Assembly: GCA_027415455.1 (NCBI GenBank)
Contig: DAIBSV010000048.1
Span: 1 to 12,615 of the forward strand
Origin: Nitrospirota bacterium
GTDB taxonomy: Bacteria > Nitrospirota_A > Leptospirillia > Leptospirillales > Leptospirillaceae
Reading direction: 5' to 3'
Length of the DNA: 12,615 bases
The notes beneath the pieces were generated by a model. The model saw only the letters and a program-made list of their open reading frames with translations. It did no database searches and was not told where the DNA came from. This document shows, piece after piece, positions 1-7,742 of the stretch. The position numbers were made by a program, and so were the translations under genes. Positions within the stretch are counted from its first letter, which is position 1. Every line of letters begins with the position of its first letter.

Positions 1-231
1 GGTTCCGGTTCCGTCCGGGGCTGGAGACGAGGAGGTCATCATGAAGTCGATCTGGGCGGGAATCCCGATCGATCGCGCAAGATCGGCGGTAAAGGCGAAG
101 GCTCCCTTCAGGATTCCGATCAGAACCAGATTCTTCCCTTCATAGTCCCGGGTTATCCTCAGGCCGAGCTCTCGAATCCGGTGGACAATTTCTTCCTGGG
201 TAATCAGGGGTCTTCCAAAAATTTTTTCCAC
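1..231 (-). CDS. hpt: Hypoxanthine phosphoribosyltransferase, N-terminal part (cut by window edge)
   Basis: The 77 visible codons match the N-terminus of bacterial hypoxanthine phosphoribosyltransferases, purine-salvage enzymes that join hypoxanthine or guanine to PRPP. After the opening VEKIFGRPLIT come the family-typical stretches RIRELGLRITRDYEGK, LVLIGILKGAFAFTADLAR and IPAQIDFMM. The family is about 180 residues long, so over half, including the PRPP-binding loop, lies outside the window. I chose the GTG at 229-231 because it gives the usual short N-terminus and has a GGGAG-type ribosome site about 8 nt upstream. It overlaps the end of tilS by 28 nt, so translation is probably coupled. 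The tilS-hpt order is common in bacteria, often followed by ftsH. One oddity: the Ser-Tyr pair normally found in the flexible loop after the FM motif reads Ser-Ser-Ser-Pro here. Confidence 0.87.
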   Translation of the reverse strand, partial: MEKIFGRPLITQEEIVHRIRELGLRITRDYEGKNLVLIGILKGAFAFTADLARSIGIPAQIDFMMTSSSPAPDGTGT

Positions 232-1700
232 TCGGACCGCTCCCGCGACTGATAGGTTAAGGTGACCTTGGATCCTGTGCCGGTTTGCGGCAACAGGTCT
301 GTTCTGTCGAGGATTCCCGGGATCCAGAGAGCGAGAGGACCCCGGCAAAGAACCGGAAGCAGGGCCTTTACGGAAGAGGTCATCGGACGATCCTTCCAGA
401 AGGAAGAAACGGTGGGTGGAGAAAGGACCTCTTCACCTGAAAAGACCCGGAGCCCCGACTCCCAGTACCGGAGAAAGAGGGGAGGGGAGACCTGGTCCGT
501 GCTGGAGGGAACGCAAAAGGACGTCCTCTGCCCAGGAATGGACCGGTGCTGCCCTGTCTCTTCCCCGATCGGCTCCCGGTCCAAAAAAAGGACCCCTCCG
601 CGAGGCAGCGGGATCCTCAGGGGTGCCGAACTCTCCCGAAGGATGGAAAGGCTCAAATCGTATCGCCATGTTTCCGTTTCAGGGTATTGGTATACCAGAT
701 CCGCTCTTCCGAACACAAGACTCAGAGCCCATTCCTTTCCGAGGGGGAAGCTCCGGAGGGGCTTCTCCGGGTCGGCCTGTTCGAGCGACCGGAGCAGATT
801 CCGCTCGGTGGGGATCGGCAATCCGTGAAGACGCTGGCGATTGAGGAGGGTCCTGATAAAAAGGCCTTGCGTGGAAGGGCGCATGGACCTGTACATAAAA
901 AAGGAAAAACGGATTCTTCCGGGAGTTTCATTCTCGCAGAGAAGGGATGGAAAAAGGTCGGGAGGGGAGGTTTCCCGTTCCATGAGGGTGCCGAGATGAG
1001 CCAGGTGGCGCGTGCCGTTCGGGGGAAAGAATCGGTCGATCTCTCCCCTGAGGATCAGGCGAATCCGGTTCCTCAGGTGCGCAGGATCGGTGTTTGCCGG
1101 ATCCTCTCTGTAGGACAGGCCAGAGAGGTCCAGTGCCTTGCGGATTTCCTGGCGACCGAAGGCCAGGAGGGGACGGAAAATCCTACCACTGCTTGAAGGA
1201 GCGATTCCGATCAGGGAGCGGGGACCGCCCCCCCTGAAGAGGTTGGCCAGAATCGTTTCGATCCGGTCGTCGAGTTGGTGTCCCAGAAAGAGAGCCGAAC
1301 GGGGATGCGTGCGGAGAAAGTCTTCGAAAAAAACGTGCCGTTCCTGCCTCAGGATCGTTTCGGAGATGCCGGGGCGGGAGAGTTCGGGTGAGGGGGATTC
1401 TCCAGAATGAAAACAGGCTCCAATCCTTTCGGACAACTCCCTCACGAAGGAGAGGTCCTCCCCGTTCTTTTTCTTGTCCGTGTGGTGGTTGAAGTGGAGG
1501 AAGAAGAGGGCGACTGACGGGGGAGCGAGCCGTTTCAGAAGGTGGCAAAGGAAGACCGAGTCCCCTCCCCCGGAAACGGCCACGGCCCATTCCCTGAAGA
1601 GCGGGGGGGAGGCGTCCTGCGTCAGAAGATCGTGACGGAGGAGAAAATCCCGGATCCCTGGCTCAAAGGGGGCGAGGGGATCCGGTGAAGGGTTGGTCAT
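204..1700 (-). CDS. tilS: tRNA(Ile)-lysidine synthase TilS
   Basis: TilS ligates lysine to C34 of the CAU-anticodon tRNA-Ile using ATP, so that the tRNA reads AUA codons; it acts in the cytoplasm. With the 498-residue start, the PP-loop ATPase motif SGGGDS is at 43-48. It is followed by HFNHH (69-73), LGHQLDDRIET (139-149) with the LFRGGG motif just after, RPLL (176-179), and a DPANTD...RNRIR block (200-214). All are TilS signatures. The C-terminal end carries a TilS_C-like stretch (SSFWKDRPM...ALLPVL...WIPGI). The protein is somewhat longer than the usual 430-470 residues. The ATG at 1698-1700 has GAGGA 9 nt upstream; an in-frame ATG at 1727 would add nine residues. The start lies inside ribF (38-nt overlap) and the end overlaps hpt, so it is part of a coupled chain. 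Confidence 0.96.
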   Translation of the reverse strand: MTNPSPDPLAPFEPGIRDFLLRHDLLTQDASPPLFREWAVAVSGGGDSVFLCHLLKRLAPPSVALFFLHFNHHTDKKKNGEDLSFVRELSERIGACFHSGESPSPELSRPGISETILRQERHVFFEDFLRTHPRSALFLGHQLDDRIETILANLFRGGGPRSLIGIAPSSSGRIFRPLLAFGRQEIRKALDLSGLSYREDPANTDPAHLRNRIRLILRGEIDRFFPPNGTRHLAHLGTLMERETSPPDLFPSLLCENETPGRIRFSFFMYRSMRPSTQGLFIRTLLNRQRLHGLPIPTERNLLRSLEQADPEKPLRSFPLGKEWALSLVFGRADLVYQYPETETWRYDLSLSILRESSAPLRIPLPRGGVLFLDREPIGEETGQHRSIPGQRTSFCVPSSTDQVSPPLFLRYWESGLRVFSGEEVLSPPTVSSFWKDRPMTSSVKALLPVLCRGPLALWIPGILDRTDLLPQTGTGSKVTLTYQSRERSEWKKFLEDP

Positions 1701-2628
1701 GGAGAACCTTCCTCGCTTCCGCGACATCCGCGGCGATCTGGAGCTTGAGAGCCTCGACGCTGGGAAAGGATCGCTCTCCCCGGATCTGGTTGTAGAAGAG
1801 CACGGTATGCCATTCGCCGTAACAGGTTTTGTCGAAATCGAAAAGATGGGTTTCGACGACGGGACGGTGGGTCCCGAAGGTGGGCTTTGTCCCGATATAG
1901 GTTGCTCCGTCGTGATATCGACCGCAAATCTGGGTCCGTGTGGCGTAAACGCCGGGAGGAGGGAGAAGACGGTGATCGGGAGGAATCAGGTTCAGTGTGG
2001 GAAATCCAAGTTGCCTGCCTCTTTTTTCTCCTTCCGCCACGGGACCCGAAACCTCGAGAGGGCGGGTCAGAAGTCGGTTGGCCTCTGCGATCTCTCCGTG
2101 GTCGACGGCCTTTCGGATCCGGGAGCTCGACACTCTGCCGCCTTGATCCGCATAGGGAGGCACGGACGAGACGGAGACTCCGAGAGGAGAGAGAATCCGC
2201 GAAAGGTCGTCGGTCGACCCTGTACGGCCATGGCCGAACCGGAATCCCTCTCCGACGATGAGCGAGACGGGATGAAAAAGGTCCCACAGAACGGAAAGGG
2301 CAAACTCTTCGGGGGAGAGTCTCTGGATCGTCTTGTCGAAGGTCAGGACGGCAAGAATGTCAAGTCCGAGTTCCGAAAGGATCTTTTCTTTCTGCTCCGG
2401 AGACATGATCATGCGAAAGGGAGATTCCGGAGAAAGAAAAAAGAGGGGATGGGGATCGAAGGTCAACAACAGGGAGGGGACCTTTCTTTCCCGAGCCATT
2501 TTCATCAGGCGATTCAGTAAAAACTGGTGGCCTGCATGGATTCCGTCGAAGTTTCCGATGGTCATGGCATGGGGGCCCGGAGGGATCTGTTCCCGGAGGG
2601 AGTCCAGGGTTCCCCTGAAGGTTCTCAT
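1663..2628 (-). CDS. ribF: Bifunctional riboflavin kinase / FAD synthetase RibF
   Basis: This enzyme converts riboflavin to FMN and then FAD. The 321 residues match the usual bacterial length. The N-terminal adenylyltransferase domain shows GNFDGIHAGH (25-34), the family's HxGH nucleotide-binding motif, then TFDPHP (56-61), GEGFRFGHGRTG (126-137) and SSSRIR (167-172). The C-terminal riboflavin kinase domain shows GRQLGFPTLNL (204-214), PPGVYA (224-229), IGTKPTF (245-251) and the catalytic-type glutamate in VETHLFDF (E259). The ATG at 2626-2628 overlaps the hemB stop as ATGA, so translation probably re-initiates after hemB; its own ribosome site is weak. A longer open frame upstream to 2766 is just overlap with hemB. 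Flavin supply sits beside heme synthesis here, and BluB in the opposite block consumes reduced FMN. Confidence 0.97.
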   Translation of the reverse strand: MRTFRGTLDSLREQIPPGPHAMTIGNFDGIHAGHQFLLNRLMKMARERKVPSLLLTFDPHPLFFLSPESPFRMIMSPEQKEKILSELGLDILAVLTFDKTIQRLSPEEFALSVLWDLFHPVSLIVGEGFRFGHGRTGSTDDLSRILSPLGVSVSSVPPYADQGGRVSSSRIRKAVDHGEIAEANRLLTRPLEVSGPVAEGEKRGRQLGFPTLNLIPPDHRLLPPPGVYATRTQICGRYHDGATYIGTKPTFGTHRPVVETHLFDFDKTCYGEWHTVLFYNQIRGERSFPSVEALKLQIAADVAEARKVLHDQPFTGSPRPL

Positions 2629-3605
2629 GGCCTGGATGTGAGAAGTCTCGCAGCCGAGACTGCAAAATAGGTCACGATCATCTGGGCCCCTGCCCTGCGG
2701 ATGGCGGTGAGCGATTCGATCATCACCCGGTCCTGGTCGATCCAGCCATTCTGGCCTGCCGCGCAAATCATGGCATATTCCCCGCTCACCTGGTAGGCGG
2801 CGACCGGCAGGTCCGAAGAGTCTGCCACCCGGGCAATGATGTCAAGGTAGGCCAGGGCGGGTTTGACCATCAGGATGTCGGCCCCTTCTTCCGCATCGAG
2901 ACGGGCCTCCCTGAGGGCATCCTTGGTCCCCCGGTAGTCCATCTGGTAGGAGGCCCGGTCGCCGAACTGGGGCCCCGACATCATGGCGTCCCGGAAGGGG
3001 CCGTAAAGGCCGGAGGCGTATTTCACGGCGTAGGACAGGATGAGGGTGTCCGTAAAGGCATGGTGGTCGAGCTTTTTTCGAATGGCGAGAACTCGCCCGT
3101 CCATCATGTCGGAGGGGGCGACGACATCGGCTCCGGCCTGGGCATGGAGGAGAGCCATATCCGACAGAATGTCGAGCGTCGGGTCGTTCTCGATCTTTTC
3201 CCCGCAGACAAGACCGCAGTGGCCATGGGTCGTGTATTCGTCGATACAGATATCCGTCATGACGACAAAGCCAGGAAACGTTGCCCGAATGAGCCCTATC
3301 GCCTGAGGGACCGGGCCATCCGGATTCAAGGCCTCGGTTCCGGTCTCGTCTTTCCTGTCGGGAATTCCGAACAGAAGGACGGAGCGGATTCCAACGTCCC
3401 AGGCTTCCTTGAGAACTTCGGGAAGTCTGTCCAGGGAAAGGCGATAGACTCCCGGCATCGAAGAAATCGGTTCCTTGCGGTTATGTCCGGCGGTCACGAA
3501 GAGGGGGAAAATCAGGTGGTCCGGGGAGAGATCCACTTCGCGGACCAGATTTCTGATGGTAGCCGAGTTCCTCAGACGGCGGGGACGTTCAAAGGGATGA
3601 CTCAC
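2625..3605 (-). CDS. hemB: Delta-aminolevulinic acid dehydratase (porphobilinogen synthase) HemB
   Basis: HemB condenses two 5-aminolevulinate molecules to porphobilinogen. The protein has 326 residues, as usual. It carries both Schiff-base lysines: K195 in SYAVKYAS and K248 in MVKPA. It also has the ARLDAEEGAD segment that includes the family's allosteric magnesium region. The active-site metal segment reads DICIDEYTTHGHCG (118-131), giving Cys120, Asp122 and Cys130. Zinc-type enzymes have three cysteines at these positions (for example E. coli C120, C122, C130), while Mg-type enzymes have Ala/Asp/Asp, so this looks like an intermediate site. The GTG start at 3603-3605 overlaps the cobA-hemD stop as GTGA and has a strong GAGGAGGG ribosome site about 8 nt upstream. 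The 3' end overlaps ribF by 4 nt. Confidence 0.98.
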   Translation of the reverse strand: MSHPFERPRRLRNSATIRNLVREVDLSPDHLIFPLFVTAGHNRKEPISSMPGVYRLSLDRLPEVLKEAWDVGIRSVLLFGIPDRKDETGTEALNPDGPVPQAIGLIRATFPGFVVMTDICIDEYTTHGHCGLVCGEKIENDPTLDILSDMALLHAQAGADVVAPSDMMDGRVLAIRKKLDHHAFTDTLILSYAVKYASGLYGPFRDAMMSGPQFGDRASYQMDYRGTKDALREARLDAEEGADILMVKPALAYLDIIARVADSSDLPVAAYQVSGEYAMICAAGQNGWIDQDRVMIESLTAIRRAGAQMIVTYFAVSAARLLTSRP

Positions 3606-5248
3606 GTGTGTGCGCCCTCCTCGGAATTTAAGGGGTTTTTTCCGGGGGAGGGTGGCTCTCCCGCGGGTGTTCCATGCCGTCCAGAATTATTCCCTAAAGG
3701 GAGGAGGAAATCCAGGGTGGATTCGAGGATCCCTTTTGATGTCGGGGTGCCGGACTGGATGATCCGGTGGACGTGGCCATCTTCCAGTGCGCTGGCTGTT
3801 GTGGGGCCGATGGCAAGTGCAGGGATGGCCAGAATCTGCGAATGATGGTTTTGAAACAGATCCTGTAGTCCGGAAAATGCCGAAGGACTGTAATAGATGG
3901 CGAGATCGATCGCACCCTGTTCCAGAAGGGATTCCAAGCGTTCCCGTTTGTATTCGGGAAGGGACGGGAGGTGATTTTCGTAAACTCCGATTGTCTCCAC
4001 GGTGTACCCCAGTTTCTTGAGCCCTTCCGGGATCAGCCCTGACCCCCTGTCTCCCCTGACGAGAAGCACTCTTTCGGTATGAGGGCCGGGAAGGGAGGCG
4101 AAAGCCTCGATAACCCCCGGACCATGGGACTGGACCGGGACGGCGTCCGGAAAGAGCCCGAAGTATCCAAGGGCCTCTGTGGTCGCGGGTCCCATGGAAA
4201 GGATCCGCATCCCCGAGAGGCGTCGAATGTCCAATTTTTTTTCGTAGAGCTTTCGAAAAAAATGACGCACACCGTTTGGGCTCAGGAAAACGAGCCATGA
4301 AAAATGAGGGAGATCCGAAAAGGCCGCGTCAGAGTTTCCCGTTGTCTCCGGGACCACCGAGATGGTCGGACAGGAGATGACCGTTGCCCCCAGCGATTCC
4401 AGCATGGTGGTCAGTTCGGTTGCGGTTTCCCGTTCCCGTGTCAGGAGGATCCGCTTTCCGAAAAGGGGAAGGCGGTGGACCCAGTCTATCTCGGAGCGAA
4501 GAGAGACCACCCCGCCGATCAGAAGGGTGACCGGCGGGGTCAGCGGGTTTCTGTCGAGAAAACTGGAGAGGTCTCCAAGGCTTGTTTCAAACGACTCCTG
4601 ATCAGGAGTCGTTCCCCATCGGGCCAAAAGGACAGGAGTCCCTGGTGGGAGACCTGCCTGAAGAAGTCTTTTCGAAAGCTCCTTCATGTACATGACGCCC
4701 ATCAGGACCACGATCGTCTGGTTGGGTCTTGTCAGGGCGAGGAGATCCTGGTCGTTCCATGCCGAAGGGTTGTCATGGGCGGTCAGGATGACAAGCCTCG
4801 AGTTGTGATCTCTGTGAGTGACCGGCACTCCGGAGTAGGCCGGAACGGCTATGGTGGAGGAAACTCCGGGAACCACGGAAAAGGGGATCCCGGCTTTCCT
4901 GAGCGCCTGAGCCTCCTCGCCACCCCGTCCGAAGACAAAGGGATCCCCTCCCTTGAGACGGACCACCGTTTGCCCCTTGCGGGCGTGATCGATCATGGTG
5001 GCTTCGATTTCCCCCTGGGACATGCGGGGGTGATTTCTGACCTTTCCAACGTCGATCCTCAATGCATGCGGGGGGGCGAGATCAAGAAGGTCGAGGGAGA
5101 CGAGATGGTCATAGAGGACCACATCTGCCGTTGCGAGAAGATGGGCCCCTTTCCTCGAAATCAGACCTGGATCTCCCGGTCCCGCTCCGACCAGATGGAC
5201 GCGTGGGAGCCTCTTGGCAAATTGTTCGTTCAGTGATTCGCGGGGCAC
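3602..5248 (-). CDS. cobA-hemD: Fused uroporphyrinogen-III C-methyltransferase / uroporphyrinogen-III synthase (CobA-HemD)
   Basis: This is a two-domain fusion of 548 residues. The N-terminal half (about 15-258) is an SAM-dependent methyltransferase making precorrin-2. It shows GAGPGDPGL (21-29), LKGGDPFVFGRGGEE (98-112), PGVSSTIAVPAYSGVPVTHR (127-146) and an LARWGTTPDQ segment (208-217). The C-terminal half (about 263-515) is uroporphyrinogen-III synthase, beginning GKRILLTRERE and including LSPNGVRHFF and VLLVRGDRG. A polar tail of about 30 residues follows. One polypeptide thus closes the tetrapyrrole ring and can start the siroheme/cobalamin branch. I chose the GTG at 5246-5248 because GAGGAG lies 9 nt upstream and homology starts just after. 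An ATG at 5317 would add 23 AT-rich codons, lacks a ribosome site and overlaps a likely -10 box. Such fusions are known in several phyla. Confidence 0.97.
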   Translation of the reverse strand: MPRESLNEQFAKRLPRVHLVGAGPGDPGLISRKGAHLLATADVVLYDHLVSLDLLDLAPPHALRIDVGKVRNHPRMSQGEIEATMIDHARKGQTVVRLKGGDPFVFGRGGEEAQALRKAGIPFSVVPGVSSTIAVPAYSGVPVTHRDHNSRLVILTAHDNPSAWNDQDLLALTRPNQTIVVLMGVMYMKELSKRLLQAGLPPGTPVLLARWGTTPDQESFETSLGDLSSFLDRNPLTPPVTLLIGGVVSLRSEIDWVHRLPLFGKRILLTRERETATELTTMLESLGATVISCPTISVVPETTGNSDAAFSDLPHFSWLVFLSPNGVRHFFRKLYEKKLDIRRLSGMRILSMGPATTEALGYFGLFPDAVPVQSHGPGVIEAFASLPGPHTERVLLVRGDRGSGLIPEGLKKLGYTVETIGVYENHLPSLPEYKRERLESLLEQGAIDLAIYYSPSAFSGLQDLFQNHHSQILAIPALAIGPTTASALEDGHVHRIIQSGTPTSKGILESTLDFLLPLGNNSGRHGTPAGEPPSPGKNPLNSEEGAHT

Positions 5249-5257
5249 GGTGTTGAA

Positions 5258-5263
5258 CTCCTC
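5258..5263 (-). promoter_or_regulatory. Ribosome binding site deciding the cobA-hemD start
   Basis: GAGGAG lies on the minus strand with a 9-nt spacer before the GTG at 5248. No purine-rich site precedes the alternative ATG at 5317. This favours the shorter protein. Confidence 0.7.
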
Positions 5264-5315
5264 GCAGATCCAGGGTGTGGAGCCTGGAAAGTCTTTTGGG
5301 TTTAGTGATTTTTCC

Positions 5316-5344
5316 ATTATGAGGGAGGACTTTCAGGTCTTCAA
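5316..5344 (-). promoter_or_regulatory. Putative internal sigma-70 promoter before cobA-hemD
   Basis: On the minus strand, TTGAAG (5344-5339, 4 of 6 matches to the -35 consensus) is followed after exactly 17 nt by CATAAT (5321-5316, 5 of 6 matches to the -10). Transcription would start near 5309, leaving a leader of about 60 nt before the GTG at 5248. It sits in the largest gap of the downstream hem chain (121 nt after the hemC stop). It would let cobA-hemD, hemB, ribF, tilS and hpt be transcribed independently of hemX-hemA-hemC. Confidence 0.45.
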
Positions 5345-5369
5345 GAGAGAGCGGGTTTCAACGGGGACC

Positions 5370-6317
5370 TCAGTGGGGCATCACGGCATCCAGCAAGGCC
5401 TTGCCTCCCCGGTCAAGAAGCCTTTTTCCCGCTTCCCTCCCCAGGTCTTCCGCGCGAAGGGCCTCGCCGGTGATGGATTCCTCGAGAAGGGTCGTGCCGG
5501 CAGGGTCGAGAACCCTGGCGACGATTTCCAGCCGACCGTCCGGAAAAAGGCGGCCATGTGCCGCGAGTGGAAGCTGGCAGCCTCCATTCAAGGCCGAAAG
5601 CACTCCTCTTTCCGCCTGAACGCAGAGCGTCGTCTCCCGATCCGAAATGCGGGAGAGGAGAGCTCCGATCCTTCGGTCCTTCTCCCGGTATTCGAGCCCC
5701 AGCGCCCCCTGGCCCACGGCCGGAAGGGAGAGTCCGGTCGGCAGGTACTGGCGGATCTTGTCAGAGTACCCCAGTCTGATCAATCCCGCCGCGGCGAGAA
5801 TGATGGCATCCACCTGTCCTTCATCAAGCTTTCTCAGTCTGGTTCCGACATTTCCCCGGAGGGAAACGAACTCCAGGTCGGAGCGGAAATGGCGAAGCTG
5901 GGCGATGCGGCGCAGCGACGATGTCCCGACGCGGGCTCCTGAAGGGAGGGATTCCAGTGAGGGATGATGGACGGACACGAAGGCGTCACGGGGATCTTCC
6001 CTTGAAAGGATGGCACCGAGAACCAGTCCTTCGGGAAGAAAGGCGGGAACATCCTTCATGCTGTGAACGGCCAGATCGATGGAGCCTTCTAGAAGAGCGT
6101 CTTCAATTTCTTTCACGAACAGACCCTTGCCCCCGACCTGGGAGAGGGGGACCGAAAGAATCATGTCTCCTGTGGTCTTTATGATCTTTAGCTCTGTCGC
6201 AAGTCCGGAGATTTTTTCGATCTGTTCGGCCACATGACGGGCCTGCCAGAGGGCCAGCTCGGAACCCCGGGTGCCGATTCGGACAGGAGATTGTGGTGAT
6301 TCGGGTTCTTTTAGCAA
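5370..6317 (-). CDS. hemC: Porphobilinogen deaminase (hydroxymethylbilane synthase) HemC
   Basis: HemC polymerises four porphobilinogens into hydroxymethylbilane. The 315 residues start with RIGTRGSELALWQA (13-26). They continue with TTGD (48-51), GGKGLFVKEIEDALL (62-76), and VHSMKDVP (84-91), which holds the catalytic aspartate D89. Then come GTSSLRR (131-137), SLRGNVGTRLRKL (152-164), and LPAVGQGALGLE (198-209). The dipyrromethane cofactor cysteine is C247 in NGGCQLPLAAHG. The only start ahead of the first conserved block is a TTG at 6315-6317, which overlaps the hemA stop by 7 nt and has no convincing ribosome site, so expression probably depends on coupling to hemA. The product feeds the HemD domain of the next gene. 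Confidence 0.97.
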   Translation of the reverse strand: MLKEPESPQSPVRIGTRGSELALWQARHVAEQIEKISGLATELKIIKTTGDMILSVPLSQVGGKGLFVKEIEDALLEGSIDLAVHSMKDVPAFLPEGLVLGAILSREDPRDAFVSVHHPSLESLPSGARVGTSSLRRIAQLRHFRSDLEFVSLRGNVGTRLRKLDEGQVDAIILAAAGLIRLGYSDKIRQYLPTGLSLPAVGQGALGLEYREKDRRIGALLSRISDRETTLCVQAERGVLSALNGGCQLPLAAHGRLFPDGRLEIVARVLDPAGTTLLEESITGEALRAEDLGREAGKRLLDRGGKALLDAVMPH

Positions 6318-7690
6318 GACTGTTCGCCAGGGATGGGGAAGTTGGATTGGGGAGACTCAAGAACGGAAGATTGTTTTTCCAGTGGAGAGGAGTCTTCTCT
6401 TTGGAGGGGGGACTCCTGGGTCGGAAGTTCCGGGGAAAGTCCGTAGCAGCGGGAGATCCACTCCCATGCTTCTTCCAGATTCGATGAGTTCCGAAGCGTC
6501 TGATAAGTGGGATGAAGCATTTTGTTGACGAGGGACTGGGCCAGAATGACGACCTGTTTTCTCGCCTCCTCAGGCAGGCTGTCGAGGGTTCTCGAAAATC
6601 GGTCCAGCTCGGACTGCTGGAGCTTCTCTGTGTGGCGTCTGAGAGCCTGGATGAGGGGAACGGCCGAGCGTTCCGAGCGCCACTTCTGGAACTGGGCGAG
6701 TTCCTGCCGGACGATTTCCCGAGCGGCGTAGGACTCCATCTCCCGTTCCTTCTGATTGGCCTCCACCACCGACTTCAGATCGTCGATATTATAGAGAAAG
6801 GTGTTTGCGAGTCTGGAAATGTCGGGATCGATATTGCGAGGAACGGCGATGTCGATCAGGAAGAGCGGCCGGTAGCCTCGGCGTTCCATGGCTTTTTCCA
6901 TGATAGGAACTGTGAGGAGATAGGTTTCCGCCCCTGTCGAGCAGACGACCATGTCCGCATCGGCCATGGTCCCTTCGAGGGTGTCCATGGACGCATAGGC
7001 CGCTTCGTATTCCGCGGCCAGGAGTTTGCCTTTTTCGGGATCCCGCGTCATTACGGTCAAGGAACGGACTCCCATTTTCTTCATGTGGCGGGCTGTCAGC
7101 TGGGCCATTTCTCCGCCACCGAGAAGAAGAACGGATTTGTTCGACATGTCCTGAAAGATTTTTCGGGCCAGCTGGCAGGCGGCATAGCTGATCGAAACGG
7201 GAAGATGGCTGATCGCCGTCTCGGAGCGAACCCGTTTTGCCGTGCTGACCGATCTTTGGAAAATCTGGCTCAGGTAAGGGCCGATAGTGTTTTCCTGCCG
7301 GCAGATTTCAAAAGCTTCCTTGACCTGTCCGGTGATCTGAGGTTCTCCGACAATCATGGAGTCGAGGCTTGCCGTCACTTCAAACAGATGCTCGACGGCT
7401 TCGCTATCCGTTTTGTAGTAAAGATGGGGTCTGAGCGGGATCGATGCGAGGGCCGGATGGGTTCTCGCCAGAAAGCGGGTAAAGAATTCCGGGTCCGGAT
7501 GGAGGTTTGAGGTGATCGTCAGGATCTCGACCCGATTGCAGGTCGAAAGAAGGAGACATTCGAGAACATTTTCTTCGCGGGAAAGGAGACGAACCGCCGG
7601 AGACAAATGGTCCTTCGGATAGGCGATCTTTTCTCTGACGTCGACCGGAGCCGTCTTGTGGTTGACCCCTGCGAGGGTAATCTTGATCAC
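6311..7690 (-). CDS. hemA: Glutamyl-tRNA reductase HemA
   Basis: HemA reduces glutamyl-tRNA-Glu to glutamate-1-semialdehyde with NADPH, the first committed step of the C5 route to heme; the protein is cytoplasmic. It shows GVNHKTAP (8-15), the nucleophile C51 in STCNRVE, and a SMIVGEPQITGQVKEAF segment (111-127). The NADPH fold has GGGEM (191-195), where most homologues have GAGEM. DIAVPRNIDP (280-289) and NIDDL (301-305) follow, then the C-terminal dimerisation helices. At 459 residues it is longer than the usual roughly 420, because of a Pro/Ser/Glu-rich tail after about residue 420. The start is GTG at 7688-7690, with AGAGG 7 nt upstream. It lies 52 nt after the hemX-like gene and overlaps hemC by 7 nt. 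Confidence 0.98.
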   Translation of the reverse strand: MIKITLAGVNHKTAPVDVREKIAYPKDHLSPAVRLLSREENVLECLLLSTCNRVEILTITSNLHPDPEFFTRFLARTHPALASIPLRPHLYYKTDSEAVEHLFEVTASLDSMIVGEPQITGQVKEAFEICRQENTIGPYLSQIFQRSVSTAKRVRSETAISHLPVSISYAACQLARKIFQDMSNKSVLLLGGGEMAQLTARHMKKMGVRSLTVMTRDPEKGKLLAAEYEAAYASMDTLEGTMADADMVVCSTGAETYLLTVPIMEKAMERRGYRPLFLIDIAVPRNIDPDISRLANTFLYNIDDLKSVVEANQKEREMESYAAREIVRQELAQFQKWRSERSAVPLIQALRRHTEKLQQSELDRFSRTLDSLPEEARKQVVILAQSLVNKMLHPTYQTLRNSSNLEEAWEWISRCYGLSPELPTQESPLQREDSSPLEKQSSVLESPQSNFPIPGEQSC

Positions 7691-7742
7691 TGTTTCGCCT
7701 CTGCAGTCACCCGGTGCTCCTCCCGAGACGGACAGAAACCGC

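Noticed and set aside
1693..2520. Open frame of 275 codons on the plus strand, antisense to ribF
   Set aside because: It is fully covered by ribF with strong motifs on the other strand; no ribosome site or protein-like pattern was seen.
2629..2766. Longer ribF form starting at 2766
   Set aside because: The added 46 residues lie within the end of hemB and resemble no RibF; the ATGA overlap at 2628 gives the normal length.
4304..5236. Open frame of 310 codons on the plus strand, antisense to cobA-hemD
   Set aside because: It is a shadow of the CobA-HemD coding sequence; the composition is arginine- and glycine-rich with no recognisable domain.
6512..7510. Open frame of 332 codons on the plus strand, antisense to hemA
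   Set aside because: It lies wholly inside hemA, which is unambiguous by homology. The translation shows no family motifs and is explained by GC-rich codon bias.
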